Assembly (NCBI RefSeq): GCF_001667035.1
Contig: NZ_LZIR01000012.1
Coordinates: 1-64,000, forward strand
DNA length: 64,000 nucleotides
Source of the DNA: Mycobacterium sp. 852002-51057_SCH5723018
GTDB lineage: Bacteria; Actinomycetota; Actinomycetes; Mycobacteriales; Mycobacteriaceae
Reading direction: 5' to 3'
Position numbers and translations under genes: made by a program. The stretch's first letter is position 1. Each line of letters starts with the position of its first letter. Shown here piece by piece: positions 1-11,043 of the stretch. The notes below the pieces were generated by a model. The model saw nothing but the letters and a program-made list of their open reading frames with translations, ran no database searches and had not been told where the DNA came from.

Positions 1-95
1 TCTCTTTGTGTGCTCCCCCCCCCCGGTGGTGGTGTCACCCCCTTTTTCTCCCTACCCGGGGGGGGGGGGGGGGTGCGCCCCCCCCCCCCCCGCGA
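1..95. repeat. Homopolymer-rich low-complexity end
   Basis: Long C and G runs (around 15-25, 57-73 and 77-92) with a T run between them. Nothing else in the window looks like this. It resembles an unreliable contig end more than biological sequence, so reading frames crossing it should not be trusted. Confidence 0.6.
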
Positions 96-698
96 CCCTG
101 GTGAAGCTCACGATTGCCCAGGACAAGCGCTTGCAGCGGTCCATCTTCAAGTCGCTGTCTGCGAGGGATATGGCAGGCCCTGAGACAGCTGCCGCGTTGA
201 ACAGCGTGCCTTCCTAGATGGAGTGGTGCGCAACCATTATGTGATTCAGTCAACACGCTCGCCGCCGTCGAGCCGCCGCTGTGTTGAACCGGTAATTCGT
301 CGGGGACCGTCGGCCTTGAAGCCGCTGTCGTCGACAGTCACGAACTCGAGGGGTTAACGAGCTTGCCGGTGAATGTCTTTTATCCACCAAGTGATCCTTC
401 GCTCGAGGCGATCGCTCGCCAGCTCGGTGAGAAGTGGCTACCCCGGTCGCAAGGGGGCATGGTGAAATCGCGCCGAATCCCGTTCCGGGGGATGACTTTT
501 CGGAGTATCGGTGCGGCCCGTAGATCATCGAGCGGGCCGTCCGCGAGATCCGAGAGGGCATCGGCGGCCCAACTGAGCTTGCCGCCGCAATCGTTCCGCG
601 TGGCCTGTCGCGATCGCGACACATAATCGGTTGCGAAGACACGCCGGCGAGGCTCGCAACGGTTTATGTCTGGCGCAGCGCGCGCCAAAGACGAAACC
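96..698. other. Gene-poor stretch downstream of glnA1
   Basis: No frame gives a convincing protein. In M. tuberculosis the gene convergent with glnA1 is glnE, and I see no glnE-like 3' end here. One plus-strand frame from about 525 to 700 reads like eroded coding sequence (a Glu/Arg-rich helix-like segment followed by an Ala-rich one) but is preceded by an in-frame TAG and has no start. The stretch may be a relic, an insertion, or a boundary of rearranged sequence. Confidence 0.4.
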
Positions 699-726
699 GC
701 CCGCCCGGCAATCAAACCGGGCGGGC
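699..726 (-). terminator. Hairpin terminator of glnA1
   Basis: A perfect 10-bp inverted repeat (GCCCGCCCGG / CCGGGCGGGC) with an 8-nt loop lies 16 nt past the glnA1 stop codon. On the minus strand it is followed by a modestly T-rich stretch, so it is a GC-rich mycobacterial-type terminator without a strong U-tract. Confidence 0.65.
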
Positions 727-742
727 GTCGTCGTCTAGCGGC

Positions 743-2179
<1,437 letters not shown>

Positions 2180-2228
2180 AGAGTGCTCCTTTACTTGGTG
2201 ATCCGCGGCCTGACGCTATGGAGCTGAT

Positions 2229-2266
2229 GTTGCCCGCCAGTCAACCCGATGTTGCGCAGAGGTTAC
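2229..2266 (-). promoter_or_regulatory. Four-box GlnR-type operator of glnA1
   Basis: Read on the minus strand, towards glnA1, the sequence is GTAAC-N6-GCAAC-N6-TTGAC-N6-GCAAC. Four 5-mers start every 11 bp, one helical turn. This matches the actinobacterial GlnR layout of alternating GTnAC and GaAAC boxes with 6-nt spacers. A possible -10 (TAGCGT, about 2213-2218) lies between the operator and the ribosome binding site, which fits activation from upstream under nitrogen limitation. Confidence 0.75.
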
Positions 2267-2426
2267 GTGACCACGCGTCCCGCATCGGATCCCGGGTTGC
2301 TGGTGGGCTCTATTGTGGGGCCATGGACGGCAAGATCGTATCTGGTCCGGGGCACCCGCGCACCGCCTGGTCCCGCCTGCATATCGAGCCGGCGCCGCAG
2401 TCCGGCCGGACGGTCGGAAGCGCCCG

Positions 2427-2858
2427 ATGACCGGGGGTTTGCCGGAGTCGCGATCGACCTATCCCGGCGAGCGGCTTGGGTTGCCCGAAAGCGGCTCGGG
2501 ATCCCCGGCGCCGATGGGTCGCCGGCTGGCCGCGCTGATGATCGACTGGCTGATCGCCTACGGCCTGGCGGCTCTCGCCATGGCGTTCGGCGCCTTCTCC
2601 GACCGGATGCTGGCCACCGCGGTGCTGGTCGTCTGGCTGGTGCTCGGCGTGGTGGCGGTGCGGCTGTTCAGCTTCACGCCCGGGCAGTTGGCACTCGGCC
2701 TGCAGGTGGCGGACGTGGACGGGCGTTTGCCGGTGGGGGTCGGCCGTCTGGCGGTGCGGGGGTTGCTGATCGCGGCGGTCGTTCCCGCGCTGTTCACGGA
2801 CTCCGACGGCCGCGGCATCCACGATCGGCTGACCGGGACGGCGGTGCTGCGCCGCTGA
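2427..2858 (+). CDS. RDD-family membrane protein
   Basis: A 143-residue integral membrane protein, apparently the counterpart of Rv2219A. After a polar N-terminus of about 30 residues comes the MGRRLAALMIDWLIAYG segment typical of RDD proteins (Arg followed by an Asp-containing first membrane helix), then a second hydrophobic helix and a C-terminal segment around GRLAVRGLLIAAVVPALF. The function of RDD proteins is mostly unknown; transport roles have been proposed. The ATG at 2427 has GGAAG a few bases upstream; the reading frame is open further upstream without a better start. Confidence 0.8.
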   Translation: MTGGLPESRSTYPGERLGLPESGSGSPAPMGRRLAALMIDWLIAYGLAALAMAFGAFSDRMLATAVLVVWLVLGVVAVRLFSFTPGQLALGLQVADVDGRLPVGVGRLAVRGLLIAAVVPALFTDSDGRGIHDRLTGTAVLRR

Positions 2859-2910
2859 ATCCGATGGCCGCGACCCGCTTCGCCCGGCGGCGACCCGCTG
2901 CGCGCGGGCG

Positions 2911-3663
2911 TTACCTGCGCCGCACCGTGCGCTGCACCCCGCGCATCTTGCCGGCGTTGGGCAGCGGCCCCTTCGGCAGGACGGCGGCTCCGGCCCGTGA
3001 CCCCAGAGCGGCCAGCCGCGACTCCAGCGTGTCCATCTGCTTGACGGTGATGTTGTGCGGCAGGCGGTTGAGATGGCGCTCCAGCTTGCCCAGCGGGACC
3101 TCACCCTCGCCGTTGCCGACGATGACGTCGTAGATCGGCGCCTCGCCGACCAGCCGGGCGGTGCGCTTCTTCTCCTGGGCCAGCAGGGGTTTGACGCGGG
3201 CCGCCGATCCCTCGCCGACCAGGATGACGCCGGGTCGGCCGAGCACCCGATGCACCGCGTCGAAGTGGCCGGTCGCGGCGACGCCGGGGGTCACCCGCCA
3301 CTTGCCGCGCAGGTTGTCCAGCACCCACGCCGCGGCGCCGGTCTGGCCTTCGGCCTTGCTGAAGACCGACCGCTGGGCCCGGCGGCTGAAGATGATGAAC
3401 GTGACCAGGCCGCCCACCAGGACGCCGAGCGGGATGATCGTGATCATGGTGAGCCCGCCGGCCCACACGCCCACGGCCACCGAGATGCCCACGATCAGCA
3501 CGAAGGCGCCGATCATGTACGGCAGCAGGCGCTTGTCCTCCTGACGCTGCATGTTGAAGGCCTGCCACAACTGGGCGCGGCGCTCCCGCGCGGCGGCCTT
3601 GCGGGCGGCCTTCGCCTGCGCCGTGGCGGCCTTGTTCTCGGCGGTCTTGCGGGGTTTAGCCAT
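2911..3663 (-). CDS. DUF4191 membrane protein (Rv2219-like)
   Basis: A 250-residue protein with a Lys/Ala-rich basic N-terminus, two adjacent transmembrane helices (about residues 50-95) and a soluble basic C-terminal domain. Length and layout match Rv2219, whose function is unknown. The start at 3663 is chosen because the M-A-K-P-R-K N-terminus agrees with Rv2219 and a TATCCT -10 lies 8 nt upstream, so the mRNA may be leaderless. It converges with the RDD gene and lies just upstream of lipA in the same orientation. Confidence 0.85.
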   Translation of the reverse strand: MAKPRKTAENKAATAQAKAARKAAARERRAQLWQAFNMQRQEDKRLLPYMIGAFVLIVGISVAVGVWAGGLTMITIIPLGVLVGGLVTFIIFSRRAQRSVFSKAEGQTGAAAWVLDNLRGKWRVTPGVAATGHFDAVHRVLGRPGVILVGEGSAARVKPLLAQEKKRTARLVGEAPIYDVIVGNGEGEVPLGKLERHLNRLPHNITVKQMDTLESRLAALGSRAGAAVLPKGPLPNAGKMRGVQRTVRRR

Positions 3664-3671
3664 AGTCAATA

Positions 3672-3677
3672 AGGATA
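3672..3677 (-). promoter_or_regulatory. -10 element (TATCCT), likely leaderless
   Basis: TATCCT on the minus strand with an 8-nt spacer to the ATG at 3663; no Shine-Dalgarno sequence is visible. Confidence 0.45.
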
Positions 3678-3694
3678 CGTATGCGCGAAGGTGG

Positions 3695-4627
3695 CTACGG
3701 TGCCGCGGCGCGGCTGCGGGCGGCCTGCTCGTAGAGCCGTCCCGCCCGGTACGACGACCGCACCAGCGGCCCGGCCAGCACTCCGGAAAACCCGAGTCCC
3801 TCGGCATGCCGCGCGAACTCGACGAACTCCTCGGGCCGCACCCAGCGCTCGACCGGGTGGTGGCGCGTCGATGGCCGCAGGTACTGGGTGATGGTGACGA
3901 TGTCGCAGCCGGCGCCGCGCAGGTCGGCCAGCGCGGTGCGCACCTCGTCGGGGGTTTCGCCCAGCCCGAGGATCAGGTTGCTCTTGGTGACCAGCCCGAA
4001 GTCGCGCGCGGCGGTGAGCACGCCCAGGCTGCGCCCGTAGGTGAAGGCGGGCCGGATCCGCTTGAAGATGCGCGGCACGGTTTCGACGTTGTGCGCCAAC
4101 ACTTCCGGGCGGGACTCGAATACCTCGGCCAGCCGCGCGGGCTCGCCGTTGAAATCGGGAATCAACAATTCGACGCCGGTCGACGGATTGAGCTCCTTGA
4201 TGGCGCGCACCGTCTCGGCGTACAGCCACGCACCGCCGTCGGGCAGGTCGTCGCGGGCGACGCCGGTGACCGTGGCGTAACGCAGCCCCATCGTTCGCAC
4301 GCTCTCGGCGACCCGGCGGGGCTCGTCGCGGTCCAGCGCGGCGGGCTTTCCGGTGTCGATCTGGCAGAAGTCGCAGCGACGGGTGCACTGGTCGCCGCCG
4401 ATCAGGAAGGTGGCCTCGCGGTCCTCCCAGCATTCGAAGATGTTGGGGCAGCCGGCCTCTTCGCAGACCGTGTGCAGGCCCTCCCGCCGGACCAGGCTTT
4501 TCAGCTCGGTGTACTCCGGGCCCATCCGGGCCCGCGTCTTGATCCACGGCGGCTTGCGCTCGATCGGGGTCTGCGCGTTGCGCACCTCCAGGCGCAGCAG
4601 TTTGCGTCCTTCGGGTGCCGCTGTCAC
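3695..4627 (-). CDS. lipA: Lipoyl synthase (radical SAM)
   Basis: LipA inserts two sulfur atoms into the protein-bound octanoyl group to make lipoate. The auxiliary cluster cysteines are C55, C60 and C66 ([12 protein letters not shown]) and the radical-SAM cluster cysteines are C81, C85 and C88 (CTRRCDFC). The 310-residue length matches the M. tuberculosis enzyme. The GTG start at 4627 overlaps the lipB stop by 4 nt (GTGA), indicating translational coupling in a lipB-lipA operon. The lipoylated protein DlaT is encoded nearby on the same strand. Confidence 0.97.
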   Translation of the reverse strand: MTAAPEGRKLLRLEVRNAQTPIERKPPWIKTRARMGPEYTELKSLVRREGLHTVCEEAGCPNIFECWEDREATFLIGGDQCTRRCDFCQIDTGKPAALDRDEPRRVAESVRTMGLRYATVTGVARDDLPDGGAWLYAETVRAIKELNPSTGVELLIPDFNGEPARLAEVFESRPEVLAHNVETVPRIFKRIRPAFTYGRSLGVLTAARDFGLVTKSNLILGLGETPDEVRTALADLRGAGCDIVTITQYLRPSTRHHPVERWVRPEEFVEFARHAEGLGFSGVLAGPLVRSSYRAGRLYEQAARSRAAAP

Positions 4628-5334
4628 ATGGTCGATGCTACGCGGGCGACGGAATGTTCCCGCACTGGAAGGACGCCGTCCAGCGCGTCGCAGACGGCGC
4701 CGGCGACGGACGCCCGGACGTCGTCGACAGTGATGGTGCGCTGCAACTCGTCGGACAGCGACGTCACCCCGGCGTCGCTGATGCCGCACGGCACGATGGC
4801 GGCGTACGCGCCGAGATCGCAGTCACAGTTGAGGGCGAACCCGTGCAGCGTTGTGGCCCGCGACACCCGCACGCCGATGGCGGCGACCTTGCGCGCCGGC
4901 CGCCCACCACTACCCGGCACCCAGACTCCCGACCGGCCATCCACCCGGATCGTGTCCAGGCCCAGCTCGCCGCACACCTTGATCAGCGACTCCTCAAGGC
5001 GCCGAACGTAATTCACCACGTCGAGCGGTTCGGCCAGCCCGATGATCGGGTAGCCGACCAGCTGCCCGGGACCGTGCCAGGTGATCTTGCCGCCGCGATC
5101 GGTGTCGACAACGGGAGTTCCATCCACCGGTCGTTCGTGCGGCTCGGTGCGCCGGCCGGCGGTGTAGACCGCGGGGTGCTCCAGGAGCAGCAGAGTGTCG
5201 GGTCCGCCGGCCACCCGGGCGTCGGCCAGGTCGCGCTGCAGGTGCCAGGCGGTGCGGTAGTCGACGCTCCCCAATTGGCGGACGTCGATCTCGGTCGACT
5301 GTGACCGGATAGGAGACCGGATGGAAGGGCTCAC
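4624..5334 (-). CDS. lipB: Octanoyl-ACP:protein N-octanoyltransferase
   Basis: LipB moves octanoate from acyl carrier protein to the target lysine of lipoyl domains, the step before LipA. The catalytic pair is present: K149 in [11 protein letters not shown] and C183 in IVPCGISD, equivalent to Lys142/Cys176 of the M. tuberculosis enzyme. The protein has 236 residues, slightly longer than in M. tuberculosis because of a Gly/Ser insertion before the lysine. GTG start at 5334, with a TACCGT -10 seven nt upstream and no ribosome binding site. Confidence 0.96.
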   Translation of the reverse strand: MSPSIRSPIRSQSTEIDVRQLGSVDYRTAWHLQRDLADARVAGGPDTLLLLEHPAVYTAGRRTEPHERPVDGTPVVDTDRGGKITWHGPGQLVGYPIIGLAEPLDVVNYVRRLEESLIKVCGELGLDTIRVDGRSGVWVPGSGGRPARKVAAIGVRVSRATTLHGFALNCDCDLGAYAAIVPCGISDAGVTSLSDELQRTITVDDVRASVAGAVCDALDGVLPVREHSVARVASTM

Positions 5335-5341
5335 GTTCGTG

Positions 5342-5347
5342 ACGGTA
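5342..5347 (-). promoter_or_regulatory. -10 element (TACCGT) of lipB, likely leaderless
   Basis: TACCGT on the minus strand, 7-nt spacer to the GTG of lipB; transcription would start at or next to the start codon. Confidence 0.45.
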
Positions 5348-5391
5348 CTCGGCCGGCCCCGGCCCGGCGATGCGACGTCGGCGGTTAGGGG

Positions 5392-6303
5392 CTAGTCGTG
5401 ATCGCGCCGGGCGGTGGCGTACTCGAGCGCCTCGCCAATCGTGTTGTGGTGGAACTGGAAACCGGCGCGCTCGAGCGCCGACGGGATGGCGCGCTGACCG
5501 GTGAGCAGCCCCTCGTCGGCGAACTCTCCGAGCAGGCCCCGCACCGCGAACCCGGGCAGCGTCCACGGGGTCGGGCGGTTGATCGCCCGCCCGAACGCGG
5601 TGGTGAACTCGGCGTTGGTGACCGGCGCCGGCCCGGTCATGTTCACCGGGCCCGACAGCGACGGGTGTGAGATCGCGAACAGCAGCGCCCGCACCTCGTC
5701 CTCGAGGCTGATCCACGACATGTATTGACGGCCACTGCCCAGCCGCGCGCCCAGGCCCGACGAAAAAAGCGGTCGCAGGCGGCGCAGCGCCCCACCCGAC
5801 CGCGCCAGCACCAGGCCGGTGCGGGCCAGCACCACCCGGGCGCCGGCGTATTGGGCGGGCAGCGTCGCGGCTTCCCAGTCTTCGCACAGCTGGGCCAGGA
5901 AACCGCTTCCGGCCCGGTCGTTTTCGTCGACGACGCGGTCCTTGGTGTTCCCGTAATAGCCGATGGCGCTGGCGTTGATCAGGGTTTCGACCCCGGCCTC
6001 GGCGACGGCGTTGGCCAGCACCTCGGTGGGCGCGATGCGGCTGTCGCGCAGGCTCTGCTTGAAGGCACCCGACCACCGGCGCTGGCCGATGTTGACGCCG
6101 CACAGGTTGACGACGGCGTCGATGTCGGCCAGCGCGTCGGCATCGAACTCGCCGCTCTCCGGATTCCAGTGCAGTTCCTCGGAATTCGCCGGCGCGCGGC
6201 GCACGATGCGCAACACCGGGTGGTCGGCCGCCCGCAATGCCGCGGCCAAGGCCGAGCCGATCAGGCCGGACGAACCCGCGATGGCGATGACGGCCTTCGG
6301 CAC
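5392..6303 (-). CDS. SDR-family epimerase-like protein (TIGR01777)
   Basis: A 303-residue Rossmann-fold protein, Rv2216-like. The N-terminal dinucleotide-binding motif is visible in [16 protein letters not shown] (residues 7-22), followed by NASAIGYYG as the active-site region and a C-terminal DUF1731-like part around [11 protein letters not shown]. The family is related to YfcH/SulA-type epimerases; substrate unknown. GTG start at 6303 ([10 protein letters not shown]) with a weak GGA upstream. It lies 15 bp downstream of dlaT on the same strand and may be co-transcribed with it. Confidence 0.88.
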   Translation of the reverse strand: MPKAVIAIAGSSGLIGSALAAALRAADHPVLRIVRRAPANSEELHWNPESGEFDADALADIDAVVNLCGVNIGQRRWSGAFKQSLRDSRIAPTEVLANAVAEAGVETLINASAIGYYGNTKDRVVDENDRAGSGFLAQLCEDWEAATLPAQYAGARVVLARTGLVLARSGGALRRLRPLFSSGLGARLGSGRQYMSWISLEDEVRALLFAISHPSLSGPVNMTGPAPVTNAEFTTAFGRAINRPTPWTLPGFAVRGLLGEFADEGLLTGQRAIPSALERAGFQFHHNTIGEALEYATARRDHD

Positions 6304-6318
6304 AGTTTTCCAAGCCCC

Positions 6319-8115
6319 CTAAAGCCCCAAGTCGGCCTCGAACGCTCCCTCTTCGAGCCGGTGCTTGATCGTGGTGAGGAAACGTCCGGCGTCGGCGCCG
6401 TCGATCAGCCGGTGGTCATACGTCAGCGGCAGGTAGCACACCGAGCGGACCCCGATGGATTCGTTGCCGAACTCATCGACCACCACGCGCGGCCGTTTGA
6501 CGATCGCTCCGGTGCCCAGCATGGCGGCCTGTGGCGGAACCAGGATCGGGGTGTCGAACAGTGCGCCCTGGCTGCCGATGTTGGTGATGGTGAAGGTGCC
6601 GCCGGACAGCTCGTCGGGCTTGAGGTTGCCCGACCGGGCGCGCGCGGCGATGTCGGCGATCGCGCGGGCCAGCCCCGCCAGCGACAGGTCACCGGCGTTG
6701 TGGATGACCGGCGACAGCAGACCCTGGTCGGTGTCCACCGCGAAGCCCAGGTGCTCGGCGTCGTAGTAGGTGATCTCCTTGGAGTCCTCGTTGTAGCTGG
6801 CGTTGACGTTGGGGTGAATCTTGAGGGCGTCGATCACCGCGCGGGCGATGAACGGCAGGTAGGTCAGGTTCACCCCCTCGCGCTCGGCGAACGCGCCCTT
6901 GGCCCTGGCCCGCAACCCGACGATCTTGGTCATGTCGACCTCGTGGGTCTGGGTGAGCTGGGCCGTGGCCTGCAGCGACTCGCGCGTCTTGGCCGCGGTG
7001 ATCTGGCGGATCCGGGTGGCCTTCTGGGTGGTGCCCCGCAGGTGTGCCAGCGCCGGAGTCGGAGTTGGTGCCGCGGCGGGGGCGGGCCTGCGGCCGTCGA
7101 CGGCCGGCGCGGCGGCGGGTGCCGGTGCGGCCGGCGGCGCTTTCTTGGCTTCTTCTCGCTTCTGCGCGGCGGCGAGCACGTCCTGCTTGCGGATGCGACC
7201 GCCCACCCCGGTGCCGGTGACCTGCGCGAGGTCGATTTTGTTTTCCGTGGCCAGCTTTCGCACCAGCGGGGTGACATACGGTGCGCCGTCGGGCCCGGAT
7301 TCCGCCGCCGGCCGGGCCGGCGCGGGTTGGGCCTCCGCCGCGGGCGCCGGCTCCGCCTTGGGCTCGGGCTCCGGTTCCGGCTTGGGCTCCGGGGCGGGCT
7401 TGGCGGCCGGCTCGGGCTTGGGTTCTGGTTTGGGTTCCGGCTCGGGCTCGGGCTTGGGAGCCGGCTTGGAAGCCGGCGTTGCGCCGGCCTGTGAACCGGC
7501 GCCGATGCGGGCCAGCTCGCCGCCGACCGGCACGGTGACGTCTTCTTCGGCGGTGATGGCCACCAGCACGCCCGCCACCGGTGACGGGATCTCGGTGTCC
7601 ACCTTGTCGGTGGAGACTTCCACCAGCGGCTCGTCCACCTGGACCGAATCCCCGACCTTCTTGAGCCAGCGCGTCACGGTGCCCTCGGCCACCGACTCGC
7701 CGAGCTCTGGCATCAGCACCGGCTGCCCGTCACCCGAATCGCCGCCCGACGCTTGGGGGGCCGGCGCCGCGGGTTCGGGCTCGGGTTGGGCCTCGGGTTC
7801 GGGTTCCGGCTGGGGTTCCGGTTCGCTGGGCGCCTCGGACCGGCTCGCGGCTTCGGGCTGGCCCTGGGACTCCTCACCGGCGTCGCCGATGACGGCCAGG
7901 TCGCCGCCGACCTCGACGGTGTCGTCCTCCTGGGCGATGATCTTGGTCAGCACACCCGCGGCCGGCGACGGGATTTCGGTGTCGACCTTGTCGGTGGACA
8001 CCTCGACAAGCGGCTCGTCAAGTTCGACCGTGTCGCCTTCCTGCTTGAGCCAGCGCGTGACCGTCCCTTCGGTGACGCTCTCACCGAGTGCCGGCATCTG
8101 GACGGAGAAGGCCAT
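6319..8115 (-). CDS. dlaT: Dihydrolipoamide acyltransferase (E2)
   Basis: E2 of pyruvate dehydrogenase and, in mycobacteria, part of the peroxynitrite reductase/peroxidase system (DlaT/SucB). Two lipoyl domains carry the lipoylation lysines K43 and K171, both in [13 protein letters not shown]. Pro/Glu/Lys/Ala-rich linkers follow each domain (about 85-125 and 211-280), then a peripheral-subunit-binding domain (about 283-320, [19 protein letters not shown]) and the catalytic domain ending with H568 and D572 in DHRLIDGAD. At 598 residues it is longer than the 553-residue M. tuberculosis protein, mainly because of the linkers. The lipoate genes lie downstream. Confidence 0.96.
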   Translation of the reverse strand: MAFSVQMPALGESVTEGTVTRWLKQEGDTVELDEPLVEVSTDKVDTEIPSPAAGVLTKIIAQEDDTVEVGGDLAVIGDAGEESQGQPEAASRSEAPSEPEPQPEPEPEAQPEPEPAAPAPQASGGDSGDGQPVLMPELGESVAEGTVTRWLKKVGDSVQVDEPLVEVSTDKVDTEIPSPVAGVLVAITAEEDVTVPVGGELARIGAGSQAGATPASKPAPKPEPEPEPKPEPKPEPAAKPAPEPKPEPEPEPKAEPAPAAEAQPAPARPAAESGPDGAPYVTPLVRKLATENKIDLAQVTGTGVGGRIRKQDVLAAAQKREEAKKAPPAAPAPAAAPAVDGRRPAPAAAPTPTPALAHLRGTTQKATRIRQITAAKTRESLQATAQLTQTHEVDMTKIVGLRARAKGAFAEREGVNLTYLPFIARAVIDALKIHPNVNASYNEDSKEITYYDAEHLGFAVDTDQGLLSPVIHNAGDLSLAGLARAIADIAARARSGNLKPDELSGGTFTITNIGSQGALFDTPILVPPQAAMLGTGAIVKRPRVVVDEFGNESIGVRSVCYLPLTYDHRLIDGADAGRFLTTIKHRLEEGAFEADLGL

Positions 8116-8286
8116 CTCTTTTGACTCCTCGATCGCTCATGGGTCGGGGCGGGTCGAACAATCCAAAACTATCCTGTCACTGCGCGTTCGTCGGCACGCA
8201 TCCAGGGCGGACCGGGTGAGGGCGCCGTTGCGGCCCGAACATGCTTGCTACGGTGTGGCCACTGCACGCCAGAACGCGGAGGCCCG

Positions 8287-10059
8287 ATGCCGGCAACACC
8301 ACAGAAACCCGAGCAGTTCGTCGACAGCACCGACGGCACGCGCATCGCGGTCTACGAAGAGGGCAACCCCGACGGCCCGACCGTCGTCCTGGTGCACGGC
8401 TTCCCCGACTCGCACGTGCTGTGGGACGGCGTCGTGCCGCTGCTGGCCGAGCGGTTTCGCGTCATCCGCTACGACAACCGCGGCGTCGGGATGTCGTCGG
8501 TGCCCAAAGGAGTGTCCGCCTACACCATGGCCCGGTTCGCCGACGACTTCGAGGCGGTGATCTCCGAGCTGAGCCCCGGCCAGCCGGTGCACGTGCTGGC
8601 CCACGACTGGGGTTCGGTCGGCGTGTGGGAGTACCTGACCCGCCCGGGCGCCGGGGACCGGGTGGCCTCGTTCACGTCGGTGTCCGGCCCGAGCCAGGAC
8701 CAACTCGTCGACTACATCTTCGGCGGTCTGCGCCGGCCCTGGCGCCCGCGGACGTTCGCCCGGGCGCTCAGCCAGGCGCTGCGGCTGAGCTACATGGTGT
8801 TGTTGTCGATCCCGGTGCTGGCGCCGCTGGTGCTGCGGCTGACGCTGTCGATCCCGGCGGTCCGGCGCAAGGCGGTCGACAACATCCCGGAGGACAAGAT
8901 CCATCACTCCGCCACGTTGGCAAGGGACGCCGCCCATTCGGTAAAGACTTACCCTGCCAACTACTTTCGCTCGTTTACCCGGAAGCGCCCGATTCATGTG
9001 GTCGACGTGCCGGTGCAGCTCATCGTCAACACAAAAGACCCCTACGTGCGGCCCTACGGGTATGACGTCACGTCGCGGTGGGTGCCGCGGCTGTGGCGAC
9101 GCGACATCAAGGCGGGTCACTTCTCCCCGATGTCGCACCCCCAGGTGATGGCGGCTGCGGTGCACGACTTCGCCGACCTGGCCGAGGGCAGGCTGCCGAG
9201 CCGCGCGATGTTGCGCGCCCAGGTCGGGCGTCCGCGCGAGGAGTTCGGCGACACCCTGGTGGCGGTGACCGGCGCCGGCAGCGGGATCGGCCGCGAGACC
9301 GCGTTCGCCTTCGCCCGGGCGGGCGCCGAGCTGGTGGTCAGCGACATCGACGAGGCCACCGTCAAGGAGACCGCCGCCGAGATCGCCGCCCATGGCGGCG
9401 TCGCGCACCCGTACGTGCTCGACGTGTCGGACGCCGACGCGGTCGAGGCGTTCGCCGAACGGATCAGCGCCGCGCACGGCGTCCCCGACATCGTCGTCAA
9501 CAATGCCGGCATCGGCCATGCCGGGGGGTTCCTGGACACCCCGGCCGAGGAGTTCGACCGGGTGCTCGACATCAACCTGGGCGGTGTGGTCAACGGCTGC
9601 CGGTCTTTTGGCCGGCGTCTGGTCGATCGCGGCACCGGCGGCCACATCGTCAACGTGGCGTCGATGGCCGCCTATGTTCCGCTGCAGTCGCTGAGCGCCT
9701 ACTGCACCTCCAAGGCCGCGACCTACATGTTCTCCGACTGCCTGCGGGCCGAACTTGATGCCGCCGACGTCGGGCTGACCACGATCTGCCCGGGTGTCAT
9801 CAACACCAACATCGTCAACTCCACCCGGTTCTACGCGCCCGCGGGCAAGGCCGAGACGATCGACGGCCGGCGGGGCCAGCTGGACAGGTTGTTCGCGCTG
9901 CGCCACTATGGCCCGGAAAAGGTCGCCAAGGCGATCCTGTCGGCGGTCAAGAAGAACAAGCCGATCCGACCGGTCGCACCGGAGGCCTACGCGATCTACG
10001 GCGTTTCCCGCGTGGCGCCGCAGGCGCTGCGCAGCACCGCGCGGATCAAGGTGATCTGA
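8287..10059 (+). CDS. ephD: EphD-type alpha/beta hydrolase fused to an SDR
   Basis: A two-domain enzyme of 590 residues. The N-terminal epoxide-hydrolase-like alpha/beta domain has the oxyanion motif VHGFPDSH and the nucleophile elbow AHDWGS. The C-terminal short-chain dehydrogenase begins near residue 320 with TGAGSGIG and has YCTSK as its catalytic Tyr/Lys pair. In M. tuberculosis EphD has been linked to mycolic acid epoxide metabolism. The ATG at 8287 is preceded by CGGAGG at good spacing. It is divergent from dlaT. Confidence 0.93.
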   Translation: MPATPQKPEQFVDSTDGTRIAVYEEGNPDGPTVVLVHGFPDSHVLWDGVVPLLAERFRVIRYDNRGVGMSSVPKGVSAYTMARFADDFEAVISELSPGQPVHVLAHDWGSVGVWEYLTRPGAGDRVASFTSVSGPSQDQLVDYIFGGLRRPWRPRTFARALSQALRLSYMVLLSIPVLAPLVLRLTLSIPAVRRKAVDNIPEDKIHHSATLARDAAHSVKTYPANYFRSFTRKRPIHVVDVPVQLIVNTKDPYVRPYGYDVTSRWVPRLWRRDIKAGHFSPMSHPQVMAAAVHDFADLAEGRLPSRAMLRAQVGRPREEFGDTLVAVTGAGSGIGRETAFAFARAGAELVVSDIDEATVKETAAEIAAHGGVAHPYVLDVSDADAVEAFAERISAAHGVPDIVVNNAGIGHAGGFLDTPAEEFDRVLDINLGGVVNGCRSFGRRLVDRGTGGHIVNVASMAAYVPLQSLSAYCTSKAATYMFSDCLRAELDAADVGLTTICPGVINTNIVNSTRFYAPAGKAETIDGRRGQLDRLFALRHYGPEKVAKAILSAVKKNKPIRPVAPEAYAIYGVSRVAPQALRSTARIKVI

Positions 10060-10065
10060 ACCGCC

Positions 10066-10407
10066 CTAGACCGTCCGCGATCCCGTCGGTCGTCGCACCA
10101 CCAGGGCACCACCGATCGCCAGGACCCCGATGACCGCCAGCGGGATGGTCCACGAGCGCCGGCCGTTGACCGACGATTGGCATTGCGCCACAAAGTCGGT
10201 GTGCGGGATGACTTGGTTCAGGATCGGAATGTTGGAGCCGTTCTTTTCGTTGGCGCTCCGCGCGCTCGACAAGTCCATGGCGATTCCGTTCCCGCACGAC
10301 ACGGAATTGCCGTTGTTGTCCGATACCGACACCGGCACCAGCAACCCGATGACGCCGGCCAGCAAGAGCACGGCACCCACCGCGATGATCAACCGTCGCA
10401 CCGTCAC
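10066..10407 (-). CDS. Small two-helix membrane protein, function unknown
   Basis: A 113-residue protein with an N-terminal membrane helix (RRLIIAVGAVLLLAGVIGLLVP), an extracytoplasmic loop of about 60 residues with two cysteines (SCGNG and AQCQS) that could form a disulfide, and a C-terminal helix (TIPLAVIGVLAIGGALVV). The GTG at 10407 is chosen because GGGAGG lies 6 nt upstream; an in-frame ATG at 10431 has no such site. I do not recall an H37Rv gene at this position. It converges with ephD with a 6-bp gap. Confidence 0.75.
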   Translation of the reverse strand: MTVRRLIIAVGAVLLLAGVIGLLVPVSVSDNNGNSVSCGNGIAMDLSSARSANEKNGSNIPILNQVIPHTDFVAQCQSSVNGRRSWTIPLAVIGVLAIGGALVVRRPTGSRTV

Positions 10408-10572
10408 TGTCTGCCTCCCGTCGAATGCCAATCGTGTAACGGCCTAATAGCCACTGGCCACGCCCCCTAAACCGAGGATCGGCGCGGCCGGCATCTGTCG
10501 CGGGCCGATCCGACGCATGGTTTCCACCGGCCGGGGTACCCGTGGGCATCAGGCGGTGCGAAAGGATTCTCA

Positions 10573-11040
10573 ATGACTGCGACCCGACAGATGGCTGCGA
10601 TCCGCGAGGTGAGGGCGTCCCGCCAGCAGATCTGGGACGCAATGGCCGACGGATGGACATATTCGCAGTGGGTGGTGGGCAACAGCCGGACCCGTGCGGT
10701 GGACCCGAATTGGCCAAAGCCCGGTTCGGCCATCAAGCACTCCGTCGGGGTGTGGCCGCTGGTTATCAGCGACCAGACGGTGGTCGAAAGTTGCACGCCC
10801 GGTGAAGAACTCGTTCTCCGCGCAGGTCTCGGACGGCTCGGTGCCGCACGGATAACGCTGCGGCTCAGCGACCTTCCGGATGGCGGATGCCGGATCGAAA
10901 TGATCGAGGTTCCGGTCGAGGGACCGATCAAGCTCATCCCCGACCAGCTGGCCTTGGCCGCTGTGTATCCGCGCAATCGCGAATGCCTGTTGCGGTTGAC
11001 CGCGCTCGCCGAACGCCTCGAGCCGAGCCAGGTCAAATAG
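10573..11040 (+). CDS. SRPBCC-family (START-like) protein
   Basis: A 155-residue single-domain protein resembling polyketide cyclase/START-type ligand-binding proteins: an initial strand of about 12 residues, a helix with QQIWDAMADGWTYSQWVVG, alternating strands, and a long C-terminal helix. Such proteins bind hydrophobic ligands. It ends 3 bp before the flavoprotein gene, so the two form an operon and may share a lipidic substrate. It appears absent from H37Rv at this site. ATG start with GGATT upstream. Confidence 0.8.
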   Translation: MTATRQMAAIREVRASRQQIWDAMADGWTYSQWVVGNSRTRAVDPNWPKPGSAIKHSVGVWPLVISDQTVVESCTPGEELVLRAGLGRLGAARITLRLSDLPDGGCRIEMIEVPVEGPIKLIPDQLALAAVYPRNRECLLRLTALAERLEPSQVK

Positions 11041-11043
11041 GAC

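Noticed and set aside
8..217. Short plus-strand frame at the left edge
   Set aside because: Runs through the unreliable homopolymer region; Pro/Gly strings are artefacts of the C and G runs.
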